From NCBI GenBank assembly GCA_021292165.1, contig CM037879.1, forward strand, positions 117,253,359 through 117,317,358: 64,000 nt of DNA. The letters are read 5' to 3'. The translations under genes were made by a program, and so were the position numbers. This stretch comes from Shinisaurus crocodilurus. Lineage: Eukaryota; Chordata; Lepidosauria; Squamata; Shinisauridae. Under the pieces are notes generated by a model. The model searched no databases, had not been told where the DNA came from, and worked only from the letters and a program-made list of their open reading frames with translations. The number at the start of each line of letters is the position of its first letter. The stretch's first letter is position 1. Shown one piece after another: positions 47,862 to 59,506 of the stretch.

Positions 47862-48568
47862 CTGTAGATAATTCAAACAAAATTGCTCTTGAAATGGCTT
47901 CAAGGTTCTGTTCTATTGAGCCACCTCAAAAGCAACCCCACGCTGTATTAAAACTTTGTTATTTTGAAAATATTGGCAGGCCTAATCAGGACCTGTACAG
48001 TACATGCAGAACTTCAGTTTGGGGTGGGTGGGGAAATCACTTGTTTCTTATGCTGCTAAACCACAGGGTAGTTGTTCTCCAAGATAACCATTTCTTCAAG
48101 TAAGGACTGCCACTTCAAGATACAGGATTATAGACTGACCCAAGAGAAAAATCTCCAGCCAAGTAATATTTCCAGTCAACGCAGCCAGTGTCTGAAACAC
48201 ACAACAAGAGTGCTCATTATGATGTCATCTATAACTACCTGTAATCTTTCAAATGATCCCTTTAATTGTCCTCTTAATTGAAATGCTTCTTCACTATGAA
48301 GTTATTCTCAGTATCCATCTCCTCCACTCCTGGATCTGTTAAAAGGAAATTAACACTGAAGAATCCATGAATAATGTCAATACATTATCTAACCTTTTTT
48401 CTGTGAGACATTCATTAAATTTTGTGGAATAGGACAGTTAAGACTGCTTTATATCAGCCACATTTTAATGTACTTCATTCCTGTATTTTTTTAAAAGTAG
48501 AACTTTATTAGTAATAAAATCTTTTTGGTACTAATAATGGTATTATATGCATGCCTTTCATTTTGTAG

Positions 48569-48920
48569 GTGGGAAATCCTTTGGTCCGAGCCACCTTCCA
48601 AGGTGAATTCACCTCAGGCACGCCGGTTTGCACCTAATATCAAACAGATAAACTTTCCTACAAACCTAATTCGTCTGGAAATAAACAGTTCCTTTCTGGA
48701 TTATTACACTGAATTGGATGCAGTAATACTACATGGTTTAAGAGAGAGGCCAGTGCGTTCACTTAATACTTCAATTATTGATATGAATGATCTGGATGAT
48801 GATGAAGATGGAGAGAGCGACAGCGACAGCTGCAGCATGGATAGTCTTAATAAGCAGTTTGGTGCTGCTGCCTTCAGGGAATACTCAACTAATGGATACT
48901 TTGATAAATTGCCTTATGAG
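48569..48920 (+). CDS. FBXL4: FBXL4 coding exon 2 (residues 170-287)
   Basis: Continues exon 1 in phase: the G at 48569 completes the split Arg codon, and the exon then reads [12 protein letters not shown]. The acceptor TTTTGTAG ends at 48568 and the donor GTAAAG starts at 48921. The length is 352 nt, ending in phase 0. The first part ([26 protein letters not shown]) completes the discoidin-like domain. About residues 242-256 form an acidic/serine stretch ([14 protein letters not shown]), a low-complexity linker before the F-box. The exon ends [10 protein letters not shown], where LPYE is the first turn of the F-box, so the intron cuts the F-box near its start. Compared with my memory of the mammalian protein, the linker looks more acidic here; an alignment would settle this. 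Confidence 0.96.
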
Positions 48921-50714
48921 GTAAAGGAGTGGGGAATCTTATTAGGATGAAGTGGAACTGCCATAACCAGTTGGATACAAGGGCTCACTATAGGTTCTCA
49001 TTTGTGAATGGTAATGGTTTAACACATGGCCCTTTGGAATCTGCCCATGATTCTTTCTTTTAAAACGTCCCATTAGTATGTTTTAGTAAACCATCGGCTC
49101 TTTTCACAAATGAGTTAAATAGATCCAAGTAATGTTTAATCGAATTACTAAGATCCAACTTAAAGCCTGTTGATGTCCAGTTGTTCATGAGTAAAATTGT
49201 TCTCTCTTTCTCTTGATCTGTTACAGGAAAGAACCCTTGCAAACTAATTTATCATTTGCCCTTCAGGTCTAACTAAGTAAAACACTTCTTAAAATGAATA
49301 TGTCTTGTTCATTAAGTTGTGCTGATTATAGCGGAAACTAGTCCAGTGTTTGGAATTGTTATTTTAAGCATCTGTTAATCAAATTACTTACAACAGGGAT
49401 GTATGTTTTTTTCTCTTGGAAAGGGATAAGGTTATTGCTCCAAATCCTCTGCGTCTGTTAAGGATAACACACCACAGTCATTATGAGAACTCTTACTCTA
49501 CTCCTATTTCCTTTTTGTGCAAGTCTTAGGAAGATTTCAAAAATCCCTCCTAGGTTCCTTTTTCTTTTAAGTAAACTGTTTTAAAAGATGAAACATCAGA
49601 AATAGACAGCAGCTGCCGTATTTTTTCAGTAATGCATAATAACCACAGTGGTTTGAAAGAAACTCTGCATGTTATAAGATTAGTTTTCAAAAGCAGATAT
49701 TCAACAGCTTTCTGGGAGTCTTCCTGAATTCATCACGTCTCCTCACATATTCATTATAGTATCAAATTGTGCTTTATGCTATGGTACTCACACACATAAA
49801 AAGCAAATTTCTGACAGACACCAGACTCTAAACTAGTAATGATTAATGGCTATTAGCCTCTAGGCTTGGAACCTGTTATCTTTGTTTAATCAAAAGCAAA
49901 AAAGTGCTTCAGTTACATCTTAATGTCATAATCATAATGACATTTCATTATATCCTTTTCATTTCAGGTATTATGAAGTGTAATTTTAGTCTAAAGTGGG
50001 ATTAACTTTTCTGGTGATGATACTGACATGTTAAGAGATTTTTTTTATCTCTGATGCAGAGTTGGTGTGTAGATTATCGGATACATTAAAAATGGAATTA
50101 GTTAAAAGGGATATTATTGAGTTTTTCATAGCTTTACTAACCATGCTATAATAAACGGGAGAAGCAAAATTTTGTTCTCTTTGAAGAGTTGTATTTCCTT
50201 ATTAAATCTTATATGGCCTTGTTTTACAAATTTCATTGCAATTGCAATGCATATTGTCAAATTATCAGTCTGAAACTACATTTTGTGCTTCTTTGACTAG
50301 TTGCTTTGTTGGCTCACAAATGACAACAAACTGTTTCAGTTTGATCATATTTTTGTAAAAATAAAAAATGCTAATAGTTTGATCTTATAAACCACAGCAA
50401 CACATAGTATTAGGCTATGAAATCCTGGAACAGGTAAAAAGGAGATAACTTGCCTCTACCACAGCACTGACCTGAGTCCAGCCCCACCACCAGTGCAAGA
50501 GCAGCTGTTGGTACCAATCACCAAAATTATTCCTCAGTCTGTTGGCTTTTTCACATTTTCATGTAAACAGCCTCAACAAATGTATTTCTTTGGCCACAAT
50601 TGCAGTGACAAAATCAACGTGAATGTTGATCTCTGCTTTATGTTAAATGATAAACTTGATTTTTCTAGTGATATATGTCAGCCTAAAATTCAAGGTGAAG
50701 CTGCTGGACGGCCA

Positions 50715-51156
50715 TCTGTCAGGGATGCTTTGACCTGGATTCCTGCATTGAGCAGGGGGTTGGACTCGATGGCCTTGTAGGCCCCTTCCAACTCTACTTT
50801 TTTACCGTGTTTCCCTGAAAATAAGATCTACCCCAAAAATAAGACCTAGTACTTTTTTTTGAAAATGCTAAAAGTATAAGACCTACCCCGAAAATAAGAC
50901 CTACCCCGAAAATAAGACCTAGTGTCTTATGACGAAGAAGACAGAAGAAGATGACATGACTGTATTTGAATAAATGTACGGTATATTTTTGTACATGAAT
51001 AAATGTAGACTGTTGTACATGAATAACTGTGGATTGTTGTACCGTACATTAAAAAAATAAGGCCTACCCCGAAAATAAAACCTAGTGTGTTTTTTTGAGC
51101 CAAAAAAAATATAAGACAGTGTCTTATTTTCGGGGAAACACGGTATGATTCTATGA
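50715..51156 (+). mobile_element. CR1/5S-SINE tail split by a palindromic element
   Basis: TTCCTGCATTGAGCAGGGGG...CCCCTTCCAACTCTA (to about 50796) is the tail seen at 35424-35480 in the other orientation. Its terminal TGATTCTATGA appears only at 51146-51156, after an inserted palindromic element. Confidence 0.75.
50805..51143. mobile_element. Palindromic DNA element with TA target duplication
   Basis: Ends CCGTGTTTCCCTGAAAATAA and the complementary TTATTTTCGGGGAAACACGG, flanked by TA at 50803-50804 and 51144-51145. Inside, CCCCGAAAATAAGACCTA units are repeated several times. Non-coding, 339 bp, mariner-like by its TA duplication. Confidence 0.82.
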
Positions 51157-51726
51157 GCTTGAGATGTTTTCCTTGACTCTTATCTTGGCTGTGTGGTAAC
51201 ATACAATAGAGTAAGTCTGGTGGCCATATTCTGATCAACTAGTAGATGAGTTTTTGTTTTTATTTCTAATATTAAGTGTTTTATTTTATAGAGTGATACT
51301 ATTTTATTCCTAATATTTATATCCCTCACATGTTAATCCATGCAGTCTCAAAGAGACTGTTGTTGTATGCATTTGTATTTATAGAGGGCACAATCAAGTT
51401 CTAAGTTCAGTGGGAGTGAGTTAAGCATGTGCCTTACTCTCACATTGAAATTAACAGGACTTGAAAGCTGGATCATGCCCAATAATGATCACTACCTAAA
51501 AATAACTGATTTTGTATGTGCATGTTGGGTAGGCTGTATGTGCACAAAAAGACTAAACTTATTTTTTTTTTTAACTTGAAACTGAAATGGAAACATATTC
51601 ACTTTTCTAATGCATGAAAAAGAAAATTTGAAGATAGAAAACAAAAGTTTAAAAAAATTAAATGCTCATTGTTTAAAGCCTAAAAAAGGAAGGGGGGAGT
51701 ATAAAATAGAAGAATTATATTCTGTA

Positions 51727-51985
51727 CAGTAATACCTTGGATTGCAAGTAACTTGGTCTGAGAGCGTTTTGCAAGACAAGCAAATTTTTAAAATAAATTT
51801 TGACTTGAGAAACAAGCAAGGTCTTGCAATACAAGTGTAGGGATGTAACCGCTCGCCTCGAGCGGGTGTAGCGGGCCAAAATTGGCCCCACTCACGCCCG
51901 CCAGAGACTCGCTTTGATATAAGAGTGTTTTGGATTACAAGCACGGTTCCGGAACGAATTATGCTTGCAATCCAAGGTATTACTG
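51727..51985. mobile_element. Tigger-type palindromic MITE, copy 4, with a replaced centre
   Basis: Ends as in the other copies, TA at 51725-51726 and 51986-51987. The centre (about 51836-51911) is not the usual AT-rich sequence but GC-rich, with hairpins CCGCTCG/CGAGCGG and GGGCCAA/TTGGCCC. Confidence 0.88.
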
Positions 51986-52147
51986 TACTTTTTTTTTACC
52001 CTAAAGTGTATTACATTTTTTAATAAAGTATCAGTGAAATAATGGGAAGAGAAGGGTCTATGAAATAACAATGGCTGGAGTGAAAATGTAACTTTCCAGT
52101 ATTGGATAACAATTGGTGTAATCTACTTTTCTGTGTTCTCAATTCAG

Positions 52148-52392
52148 CTCATCCAGTTGATTTTGAGTCACCTTACAGTCCCAGATCTGTGTAGATTATC
52201 GCAGACGTGTAAGCTGCTATATCAACACTGCTGTGATCCTCTACAGTACATTCACCTCAGTTTGCAACCTTATTGGGCAAGGATAAATGACACAGCTCTG
52301 GAATACCTACAGTCTCGCTGTATCCTCGTCCAGTGGCTGAATTTATCTTGGACTGGGAACAGAGGAGCCATTTCTCTTTCTGCTTTTAGCAG
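52148..52392 (+). CDS. FBXL4: FBXL4 coding exon 3 (F-box core, residues 288-369)
   Basis: Acceptor AATTCAG ends at 52147; donor GTCAGT starts at 52393. The 245-nt exon ends in phase 2 with a split Arg codon. The sequence [20 protein letters not shown] continues the F-box that recruits SKP1, followed by the conserved [16 protein letters not shown] and, near residues 354-362, the first LRR-like segment ([13 protein letters not shown]). The frame is open across the exon and joins exon 2 exactly after Glu287. This is the part of the protein that couples FBXL4 to SKP1-CUL1. No internal stop or frameshift is seen. Confidence 0.96.
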
Positions 52393-52656
52393 GTCAGTGT
52401 TCTGAATAATGATATATTGTACTAAATGTTTGAGAATCATTTCCCTCCCCCCCCCCCCAATTCAGGAGGCATTCAAGGAGGACAAAAATGTTATTTTCTT
52501 CCTTATTGACCTGGCCCTAATTTAGCAATAGTACTTCAAGCTCAGAAACAGGCTTACACACTTGGATTTGCAGCAGCAGAGGCACAAAAGCCAGTTGCAA
52601 GGATAGAATCTGGCAGACATTTTTAGCAACTGGCTGACTTTGGACATGCTTTATTC

Positions 52657-52761
52657 TAGCCTACCCTGAGCTGGTGCTTCCAGATGCTTTGACTACAATT
52701 CTCAGGAATGCTGAGAATTGTAGTCCAAAACATCTGGAGGACACTAGGTTGGGGAAGGCTG
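52657..52761. mobile_element. CCTCCAGATG-family hAT MITE with perfect target duplication
   Basis: Left end TAGCCTACCCTGAGCTGG, right end CTAGGTTGGGGAAGGCTG, core ACTACAATTCTCAGGAATGC and its complement. CTTTATTC on both sides (52649-52656, 52762-52769). Confidence 0.9.
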
Positions 52762-53391
52762 CTTTATTCTCTGTCAGAGAGTGCTGTTCTCTAGGGGTAG
52801 GGGTAGGGAAGGAAGCTCAGCATTTCCCTCTTTAGTCTCTTCCATTCCCCTTCCTGTTGGAAAGTTGGCTGACTTTGACAGCTCAAATCATATTTAAACA
52901 CGGTAGAGGGATGAGTGGGTCCTTAAGAACAACAGTGGATCTCTTGCCTTCTTCTGTTGTGCTTATGGTTCCTTATGTCAGGACAACTTAAATCTCCTTT
53001 CAGGGAGAAAGTAGGAACGTTTATTGGATCATCTACTAATGGTCAGAGAAGGCTCGCTTTTCTGAAGGACAACTGTTTTTAAGCAGAAAAACTAAACTTG
53101 AGAACAATTAAATTTATTAAGCGATGAAAAATTGCAGCCTTTACAGGTAATTACAACTCCTTTGCATACTGAACCGATGTGAGAACAGTGGTTTAAACAC
53201 TAGGATTTACACTTTGACGTAGCGAATTATAATGACAAGACATCTGTTTAACCCATTGCTTTTGGAATCCAGACAGAAATATGAAATTGGAAACATACTA
53301 TCATTTAAAAAGATTAACAGTAGCCAAGTAAACTAGCAAGGAGATGTTAAGAATATTGCAGTTTTAAATATTAGTGCCAGAGCTTGGGTTA

Positions 53392-53506
53392 GATGGGTTT
53401 TGATCTTGTCCAGCCTTTTGGTTTTGTTATCACAAAATCAAAAGGCTGGACAACAGGATCAAAACCCATCTTGGCTGGCTAAAAGATGAAACTTTTAGCC
53501 AGCCAA
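53392..53506. repeat. Two adjacent hairpins
   Basis: Hairpin 1 (53392-53470): arms GATGGGTTTTGATC...GTCCAGCCTTTTG and CAAAAGGCTGGAC...GATCAAAACCCATC with few mismatches. Hairpin 2 (53471-53506): TTGGCTGGCTAAAAG and CTTTTAGCCAGCCAA, a perfect 15-bp stem with a 6-nt loop. Confidence 0.92.
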
Positions 53507-53549
53507 GCTAAATACTGTCTTTAGTATTGGTTTATCTGTGGATTGTCTA

Positions 53550-53890
53550 CTTCAGGAGTAGGCAACTGTGGATTTCTCAAATTGCCTACATTTAGCAATT
53601 TGAGAAATTGTCCTTGGCAGTACTACAAGATGGCTGCCATGGGAGGCATGGCAAAGGGCAAATAACCTCCCGCCAAAACAGTATCGGGCAGAGGTAGGGT
53701 CTGAGCCTCAACACACTGAACTACTCCTTTGAACCCAGTTTTCAGCACCTAGAAAAACCTATTTCACAGCAGTCCCAGCTGCTGCTAAGATAATGTGTTA
53801 ATTTAAAAAATAGTGGGAGTGGGAGTGTACCTTGGTGGGCACCAAGAAATATGTTTTGGGGCTCATTGATGCCCATGGAGACCACGTTGG
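53550..53890. repeat. Dispersed unit starting with a hairpin
   Basis: Opens AGGAGTAGGCAACTGTGG with a stem GATTTCTCAAATTGC / GCAATTTGAGAAATT, then GGCTGCCATGGGAGGCATGG. Related to 30283-30500. Unclassified. Confidence 0.5.
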
Positions 53891-55174
53891 GGGTGACTCT
53901 GCTTTATCAGTGATTATCTTTTTACAGATATTCAGCTTGCCATTTATGCAAAATCCTTATTTTCCAGTCAATAGACTGGATTCTATGAATATATGATCAT
54001 CAGATGATATGTAAAAGCATTGTAACCTGAAGAGTGAAAGTAACCTGTCACCAGTGGAGCTGCTTTCCTATATTGAGAAGTCAGGTTAATGCATATGTAA
54101 TGATCCCAGTTCCTCTTAACCATAGTTAAGGAATCGTGACCATTAAGTATGCACTAGCTATCTACGTGTTTAATTGTAGTTCAGTTTACACATTCACAAA
54201 CCTGTCAAAGATTTTTAAAATGTTGATCTAGAATATAGAAAAATGCTAATTATTTCATGCTTAGTTGGGGATGGAAATTGTATTAATAGCGAAAATTGGA
54301 CTACAATCAGCTTGTACTCTACTCATTTAAAGTTTTATTTGCCTTTCTTAACTTAATCTATTAAAAATGAACAAAGTGTACATCTACGAACTGAGGTATA
54401 TTATTTGTAAGAAATAATTTGCCATCTAAACGGTATTGTAATTATCATTCTATTATGCTGCACAAATCTTATTGAAACCTATGGATTAATGAGTAAATTG
54501 GCCTGGACTGTAGTCTACAGGTAGATTGTGAGGGGTGGAAACTTCAGGTTTATTGCAGAGTCCATTTAAAACTATACTGAAAACTTGTTATTTGTTATGT
54601 TCTGAAAATGTAAGTATTGGTAGAATATGTATTAACCCCAAGGAAATAGAAGAAATTAGAACAGCAATCTAAGAAATCTGACAAGCAAACAGTATATTAT
54701 CATGAGAGGATAGAATGCTTCAGGCATGTGAACATCCTGAGGCAAAGCTGAAGGTAATTTAACTTATTGATAATGTCCATCTCCTTAGGGTTTATAAGAA
54801 TGTCATACTGTTTCACTTGTGAGAATTAATAAGTTTGGTAAACTTCTGTGCTTGAGCTAAACAGAGAGTTTGGGAAATACTAAAGGGGACTAGAATTAAA
54901 GGTATTATTGATATATTTGAATAAATTTATATTGCTCTATCAGTGAGAGTATGACGTGACTAAACAAGGTGCATAATCACATTACATACAGAAAATTTGT
55001 TCTAGCATCAGTGGAATAGAAGAGTTTTTGACACTACTTGAAATGTCAATTGTAGGAGGATGAAGTTTGTGCTGTAGCAGACTATTCTATTTAAATGCTT
55101 TTGGAGGAAGAAATAATATGCCTGAGTTAAAGTAATATTGCTCCTTTAAACATCAATAATCATCTTTATTAGTA

Positions 55175-55425
55175 CAGTAATACCTTGGATTGCAAGTAAC
55201 TTGGTTTGAGAGCGTTTTGCAAGACAAGCAAACTTTTAAATATTTATTTAATTTTTCTTGACTTGATATACAAGCGACGTCTTGCATTACAAGTACTGTA
55301 GTTTGGCTTAAATTAAAAATCTCTGTACAATTTTTTTTGGGGGGGATTTCGTTTTGATATAAGAGTGTTTTGGATTACAAGCACGTTTCCGGAACGAATT
55401 ATGCTCTCAATCCAAGGCATGACTG
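55175..55425. mobile_element. Tigger-type palindromic MITE, copy 5
   Basis: CAGTAATACCTTGGATTGC at the left, complement of CAGTCATGCCTTGGATTGAG at the right, TA at 55173-55174 and 55426-55427. Confidence 0.88.
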
Positions 55426-55820
55426 TAAGAGCATTGGTGATTATGAATATATCAAAACAAATAATTTTTCATTTATTCAGTGTTCCTCCGTATATTTTTT
55501 TTCTTTGGCCAATGAAAATCAAGCATTGCAAGGACATGCTTATGTAAAAGTTTTTGTTAGAATTGTTTGTTGGGAAGTATTAACTTCCAACATGAAAGAA
55601 AAGACTCCCACAAATTTGAACAGAGCTGGGTTACCACCTAATATTCTTACGTTTTGTAAAAACAGAGTATAAAGTTATACAAATTTGGGCTCTACAGTCT
55701 ACCTCTTATGTTGATAAAATGATTGTTCTTCTGACCAAGAAGAAATTAGATTTGAATCACTTCAGAAATAAATACAAGTTATTCTAAGAAAACTTTACAT
55801 TTACTCTACTTTGTAAATAC

Positions 55821-56252
55821 AGCTTGGTCCAAACATAAGTATCCTGGCTTAATAAACTGAGATATGTATGACCTGTGTGCCTGCACACATTATTTGCACA
55901 CTGCCCCATTCCCTTCTTGGCATGCTGCAGTTCACTCAGGAAATCTTCAGTTAACCATCGTTTCCCATTATGTCCAGTCCAGGAAACTATGGTTACTAGC
56001 TTTGAAACCAGTATCTGAAACCATGGTTTGAAGCTGATTTAAGAGCTTGGCTTGCTCCACTCTAGGTAACTATAGTTCCCCAGTTCTGACATCATGGGAA
56101 ACTATGGTTTATGAAAGACTACCTGGCTTAATTGCGGCACACCAAGAAGAAAGGATGGAAAGGGCGGTGTAAGAATGGAGCACACAGGCACAAGGCCCAT
56201 GCATATTTTGGCTTATTAAGCCAAGATCTGTCTGTTTGAACTGGGCCTATAT
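55821..56252. mobile_element. Large imperfect palindromic MITE
   Basis: GGTCCAAACATAAGTATCCT and GGCTTAATAAACTGAGATAT at the left are matched by TTTTGGCTTATTAAGCCAAG and CTGTTTGAACTGGGCC at the right. The interior has inverted TTTCCC/GGGAAACTATGG units. No clear target duplication. Confidence 0.6.
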
Positions 56253-57369
56253 GTCCTCCTCACACATGAAACATACAGGATGTTCTAAATAATAGCTAAA
56301 GAAGTAGTTAATGCGTTTCACTGTTGTCCAGCTCAAATCTCCTTTTAAAAATATCACCCCCCCCCTCCGTTTCTCTAAACATAAAACTACCAAGCACATT
56401 CAGTGAGGATTTTTTTAAAAACTATTTGTTTGGGTGATTGAGTAACTTGCAATTTCTCTTGCTTTAACTAAATGTAAATCTAATGTTACTTTTCTTAAAC
56501 AATACCTAAAAGTATCAATATTGTGCAGTATAACTAGTGTAATGGGAGAGAGAACCAAATATCTTAGACAATTTTTGGCTTTAATTACTTGACCATATTG
56601 TTTTAATGCTGATTAAAATTAATTTATTTGTTCAGTTATCACCTTGTTTTGCATGGACTTTTTCTGTTGAATTTAAGAAAAATTATGAAGCATGCATCAC
56701 ATTTTCTGTTACGGAGGAGTGGCTTCTCTCACCCTAGTCTCCCCAACCCTACCTGACAGTGGCAAGCATATCTGTGCATTCAGGCTGAGGACATACATTA
56801 TGCTGTGGGGACATATGAAGAGCCTCATATTGAGTTGCACTGCCCATTTTTGCAACACTGAGAACTGCTTCACAGGCTACAAAGTTCCTACAGAAAAATC
56901 ACTTCATTGTAGCAATTAACATAAAATCCAAGTGTGAATCATAAACGTGTGTGTTTTGTTTTTTTGCAGATACATACAGTAGGAAGTTGCAATTGGGTCC
57001 CCAGTATATGCTCACATCACACACTTCTGAATACCAGTTTTGCACTGGATGAAAGGACTTTAGCTTTCTGGTTTAGTTGCACCATGGTAGAATTTTACCT
57101 ATTGCAGTTGTGACAAAGAAACTTCATCTAGCTAGCTAGACTGCTTTCTTTTGGACCCTGGAGTTGATTATGCTTACCTTCCCAGTTCTCTGTGTTAAGC
57201 TATTGCTATACTAATGAGGCTCCTCATTGGGCATGCATAACTTTGCTCCTGAGCTACTAAGACATGGCAGGGGAAATTACTGGGTTTTACCAAGTTTTTA
57301 TAAATGATCGTAGGCAAGGACACTTCTTTTCTTGCTGAATTAATCCACATGAAAATGTGCTTTTTACAG

Positions 57370-57583
57370 GTTCCTGAAGGTTTGTGGTTCAGAACTGGTG
57401 CGCCTGGAGTTGTCTTGTGGCCATTTCCTCAATGAGGCTTGCTTGAAGGTTATTGCTGAGACATGTCAGAATCTTCAGGAATTAAATCTCTCCTCCTGTG
57501 ATAAGCTACCACCTCAGGCTTTCAACCACATTGCCAAATTGTGTAACCTTACGCGTCTAATTCTTTATCGAACAAAAGTAGAG
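57370..57583 (+). CDS. FBXL4: FBXL4 coding exon 4 (leucine-rich repeats, residues 369-440; last exon in the window)
   Basis: Acceptor TTTTTACAG ends at 57369; donor GTAGGAA starts at 57584. The 214-nt exon reads [20 protein letters not shown], then [20 protein letters not shown] and [12 protein letters not shown]. It contains two cysteine-containing-type LRRs (L-x-L-S-x-C pattern). It ends in phase 0 after residue 440. The family protein is about 620 residues, so roughly 180 residues of LRRs are missing from this window. No further FBXL4 exon was found between 57584 and 64000, so the next intron is longer than 6.4 kb. Confidence 0.96.
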
Positions 57584-57897
57584 GTAGGAACAATAATTTT
57601 TCTTTCACTTTTACTAGTGATGATAGTAATACTCTTCGGAAAAACTGAATTTCAGTAGTATTTAAAGCATATAGTAAACATATATCAAAGATAAAGAAAC
57701 AGAATAGAATGTATTCTATTCTACTATGTAAACTACTATGAAAGATTCATGTTTGAAAAGATAAGAAAAAACACCTTATGCTGTAAATAGTAAATACAGC
57801 TTGCACCTGCTAGTATAGATACATTCCTAGCTGCCACTGCATATCCCTCCTCCACAATCCAATGATTATTAGGGTCTGTGGTGGACACTCCCTAGGG

Positions 57898-58045
57898 ATG
57901 GGTGAGAATTTCATTTTAGTTCATTTTTTGATAAGAACTAACAAAAAATGGCAAATTTCTTCATATTCAAGACAGAAAGAAATTGAGATTTAAAAAAAAA
58001 AATCAAATGTAGGAGAAACCGAAACTGACAGATTAGTTCATCCAA
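57898..58045 (+). repeat. Dispersed repeat flanking the L2 element, left copy
   Basis: Shares CAAATTTCTTCATATT, GAAATTGAGATTT-like and GAAACTGACAG blocks in order with 61733-61870, same orientation. Confidence 0.75.
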
Positions 58046-58069
58046 GCCCAGGGCTTTGAGTGCTTAGCT

Positions 58070-58206
58070 TAGCCTTCCCTAGCCTGATGCCCTCCAGATG
58101 TTTTGGACTACAGTTCCCAGCATTCCTGACCATTGGCCAATGCTGCCTGGGACTGATGGGAATTGAAGTCCAAAACATCTGGAGGACACCAGGTTGGGGA
58201 AGGCTG
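58070..58206. mobile_element. CCTCCAGATG-family hAT MITE, full palindrome
   Basis: Ends TAGCCTTCCCTAGCCTGATG and ACCAGGTTGGGGAAGGCTG; core TGTTTTGGACTACAGTTCCC with its complement. Flanking GCTTAGCT (58062-58069) and GTTTAGCT (58207-58214), an 8-bp duplication with one mismatch. Confidence 0.88.
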
Positions 58207-59506
58207 GTTTAGCTCTTGAAAGTCTGGGTTTCAATCCCTGTTTATTCAGCCATGTTTTTGGTGCTGCATCAAGGTTGGCATTTCTTTTTTCTGCCAGGCT
58301 ACTCATCTTTAACAGCTACATGGCAGGTAGGTATACACTATTGAATTTGGCCAGTGTATATGGGTGATTATTTATTTATTTATTACATTTCTGTGCCACC
58401 TAATGGCCAAAGCTCCCTGGGCGGTTCACAAAAATTTAAACCCTAAAATAGAACATGGTAAAATATAATGAAACATAATATAAAACCCTTAACAGTTTAA
58501 AACAGAATAAAAACAAAAACTACCAGTAGAGTAAAGATCTAAAGACACAATTTATAAACAAAACTGAAGGACTAAAAAACCCTGAGAAAATAAAAAGGCC
58601 TTCACCTGGTGCTGAAAAGACCATAATGTAGGCACCAGGCGAGCCTCTCTGGGGAAGGCATTCTACAGCTGGGGTGCCACTGCTGAAAAGGCCTTCTTCT
58701 TAGTAGCCACCTGCCTCACCTCATTCGGCAGGGGCACCCAGAGGAGGGCCTCTGAAGATTACTTTAAAGTCTGGACAGGTATATATTGGAAGAGAGGATC
58801 CTTCAGGTAACCTGGCCCTAAGCCATTTAGGGCTTTAAAAGTTAATAACAGCACTTTGAATTGAGCCTAGAAATGGTCTCAAAGCCAGTGCAGATCACAG
58901 ACCACTGGTATATTATCCAGTGTCCCATTAACAATTTTGCTGCCCTATTTTGGACCACTTGAAGTTCCTGGACCATTTTCAAAGGCAGCCCCATGTATAA
59001 GGATTTGTGATACTCCAAACAGAAGGTTACCAGAGCATGGATAACTAGGTTATCTCTGTCCACATAGGGTCATATTTGATATAGTAGCCCAACCTGATAA
59101 AAAGTAGCCCGCACCACTGAGGCCACCTGTGCCTCCAGCGACAATGCTGGATCCAAGAGCACCCCTAAACTATGAACTTGATCCCTTAGGGGAAGTGGAA
59201 CCCCACCAGAACAAGTTAAACACCACTTAGCTGGGCAGACAAACCACTCACTAATGGTACCTCCATCTTGTCCAGATTGAGACATTTTATTGGCTCTCAT
59301 CCAGTCCATTACTGCATTTAGGCACTGATTCAGAACACCTACTGCTTCACCTGGGTTTGATGAAAAGTGGGGAGAGAGCTGGGTGGCATGCACATATTGG
59401 TGACAGGCTGACAGCTCACTCTATAACTCCAGATAACCTCCCCCAGTGGTTTAATATAGATGTTGAACAATATGGGGGATAAGATAGAGCCCTGTGGAAC
59501 TCCATA

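Larger units (their letters stand above)
37043..48568 (+). other. FBXL4: FBXL4 intron (11.5 kb) between coding exons 1 and 2
   Basis: Canonical GT...AG. It is repeat-laden: two Tigger-type elements, a SINE, an LTR-like segment, the RTE-like LINE, and hAT and fold-back MITEs, each listed separately. No other host gene is recognised. The stretches 42.9-44.3 kb and 44.8-46.3 kb hold nothing I can name. Confidence 0.9.
48921..52147 (+). other. FBXL4: FBXL4 intron (3.2 kb) between coding exons 2 and 3
   Basis: GTAAAG...TTCAG borders. Holds a CR1-like tail with a palindromic element (50.7-51.15 kb) and a Tigger MITE (51.7-52.0 kb). The part 49.0-50.7 kb is AT-rich with nothing recognised. Confidence 0.9.
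52393..57369 (+). other. FBXL4: FBXL4 intron (5.0 kb) between coding exons 3 and 4
   Basis: GTCAGT...TTACAG borders. Contains a hAT MITE, two adjacent hairpins, a Tigger MITE and a larger palindromic element. 54.0-55.1 kb and 56.3-57.3 kb hold nothing recognised. Confidence 0.9.
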
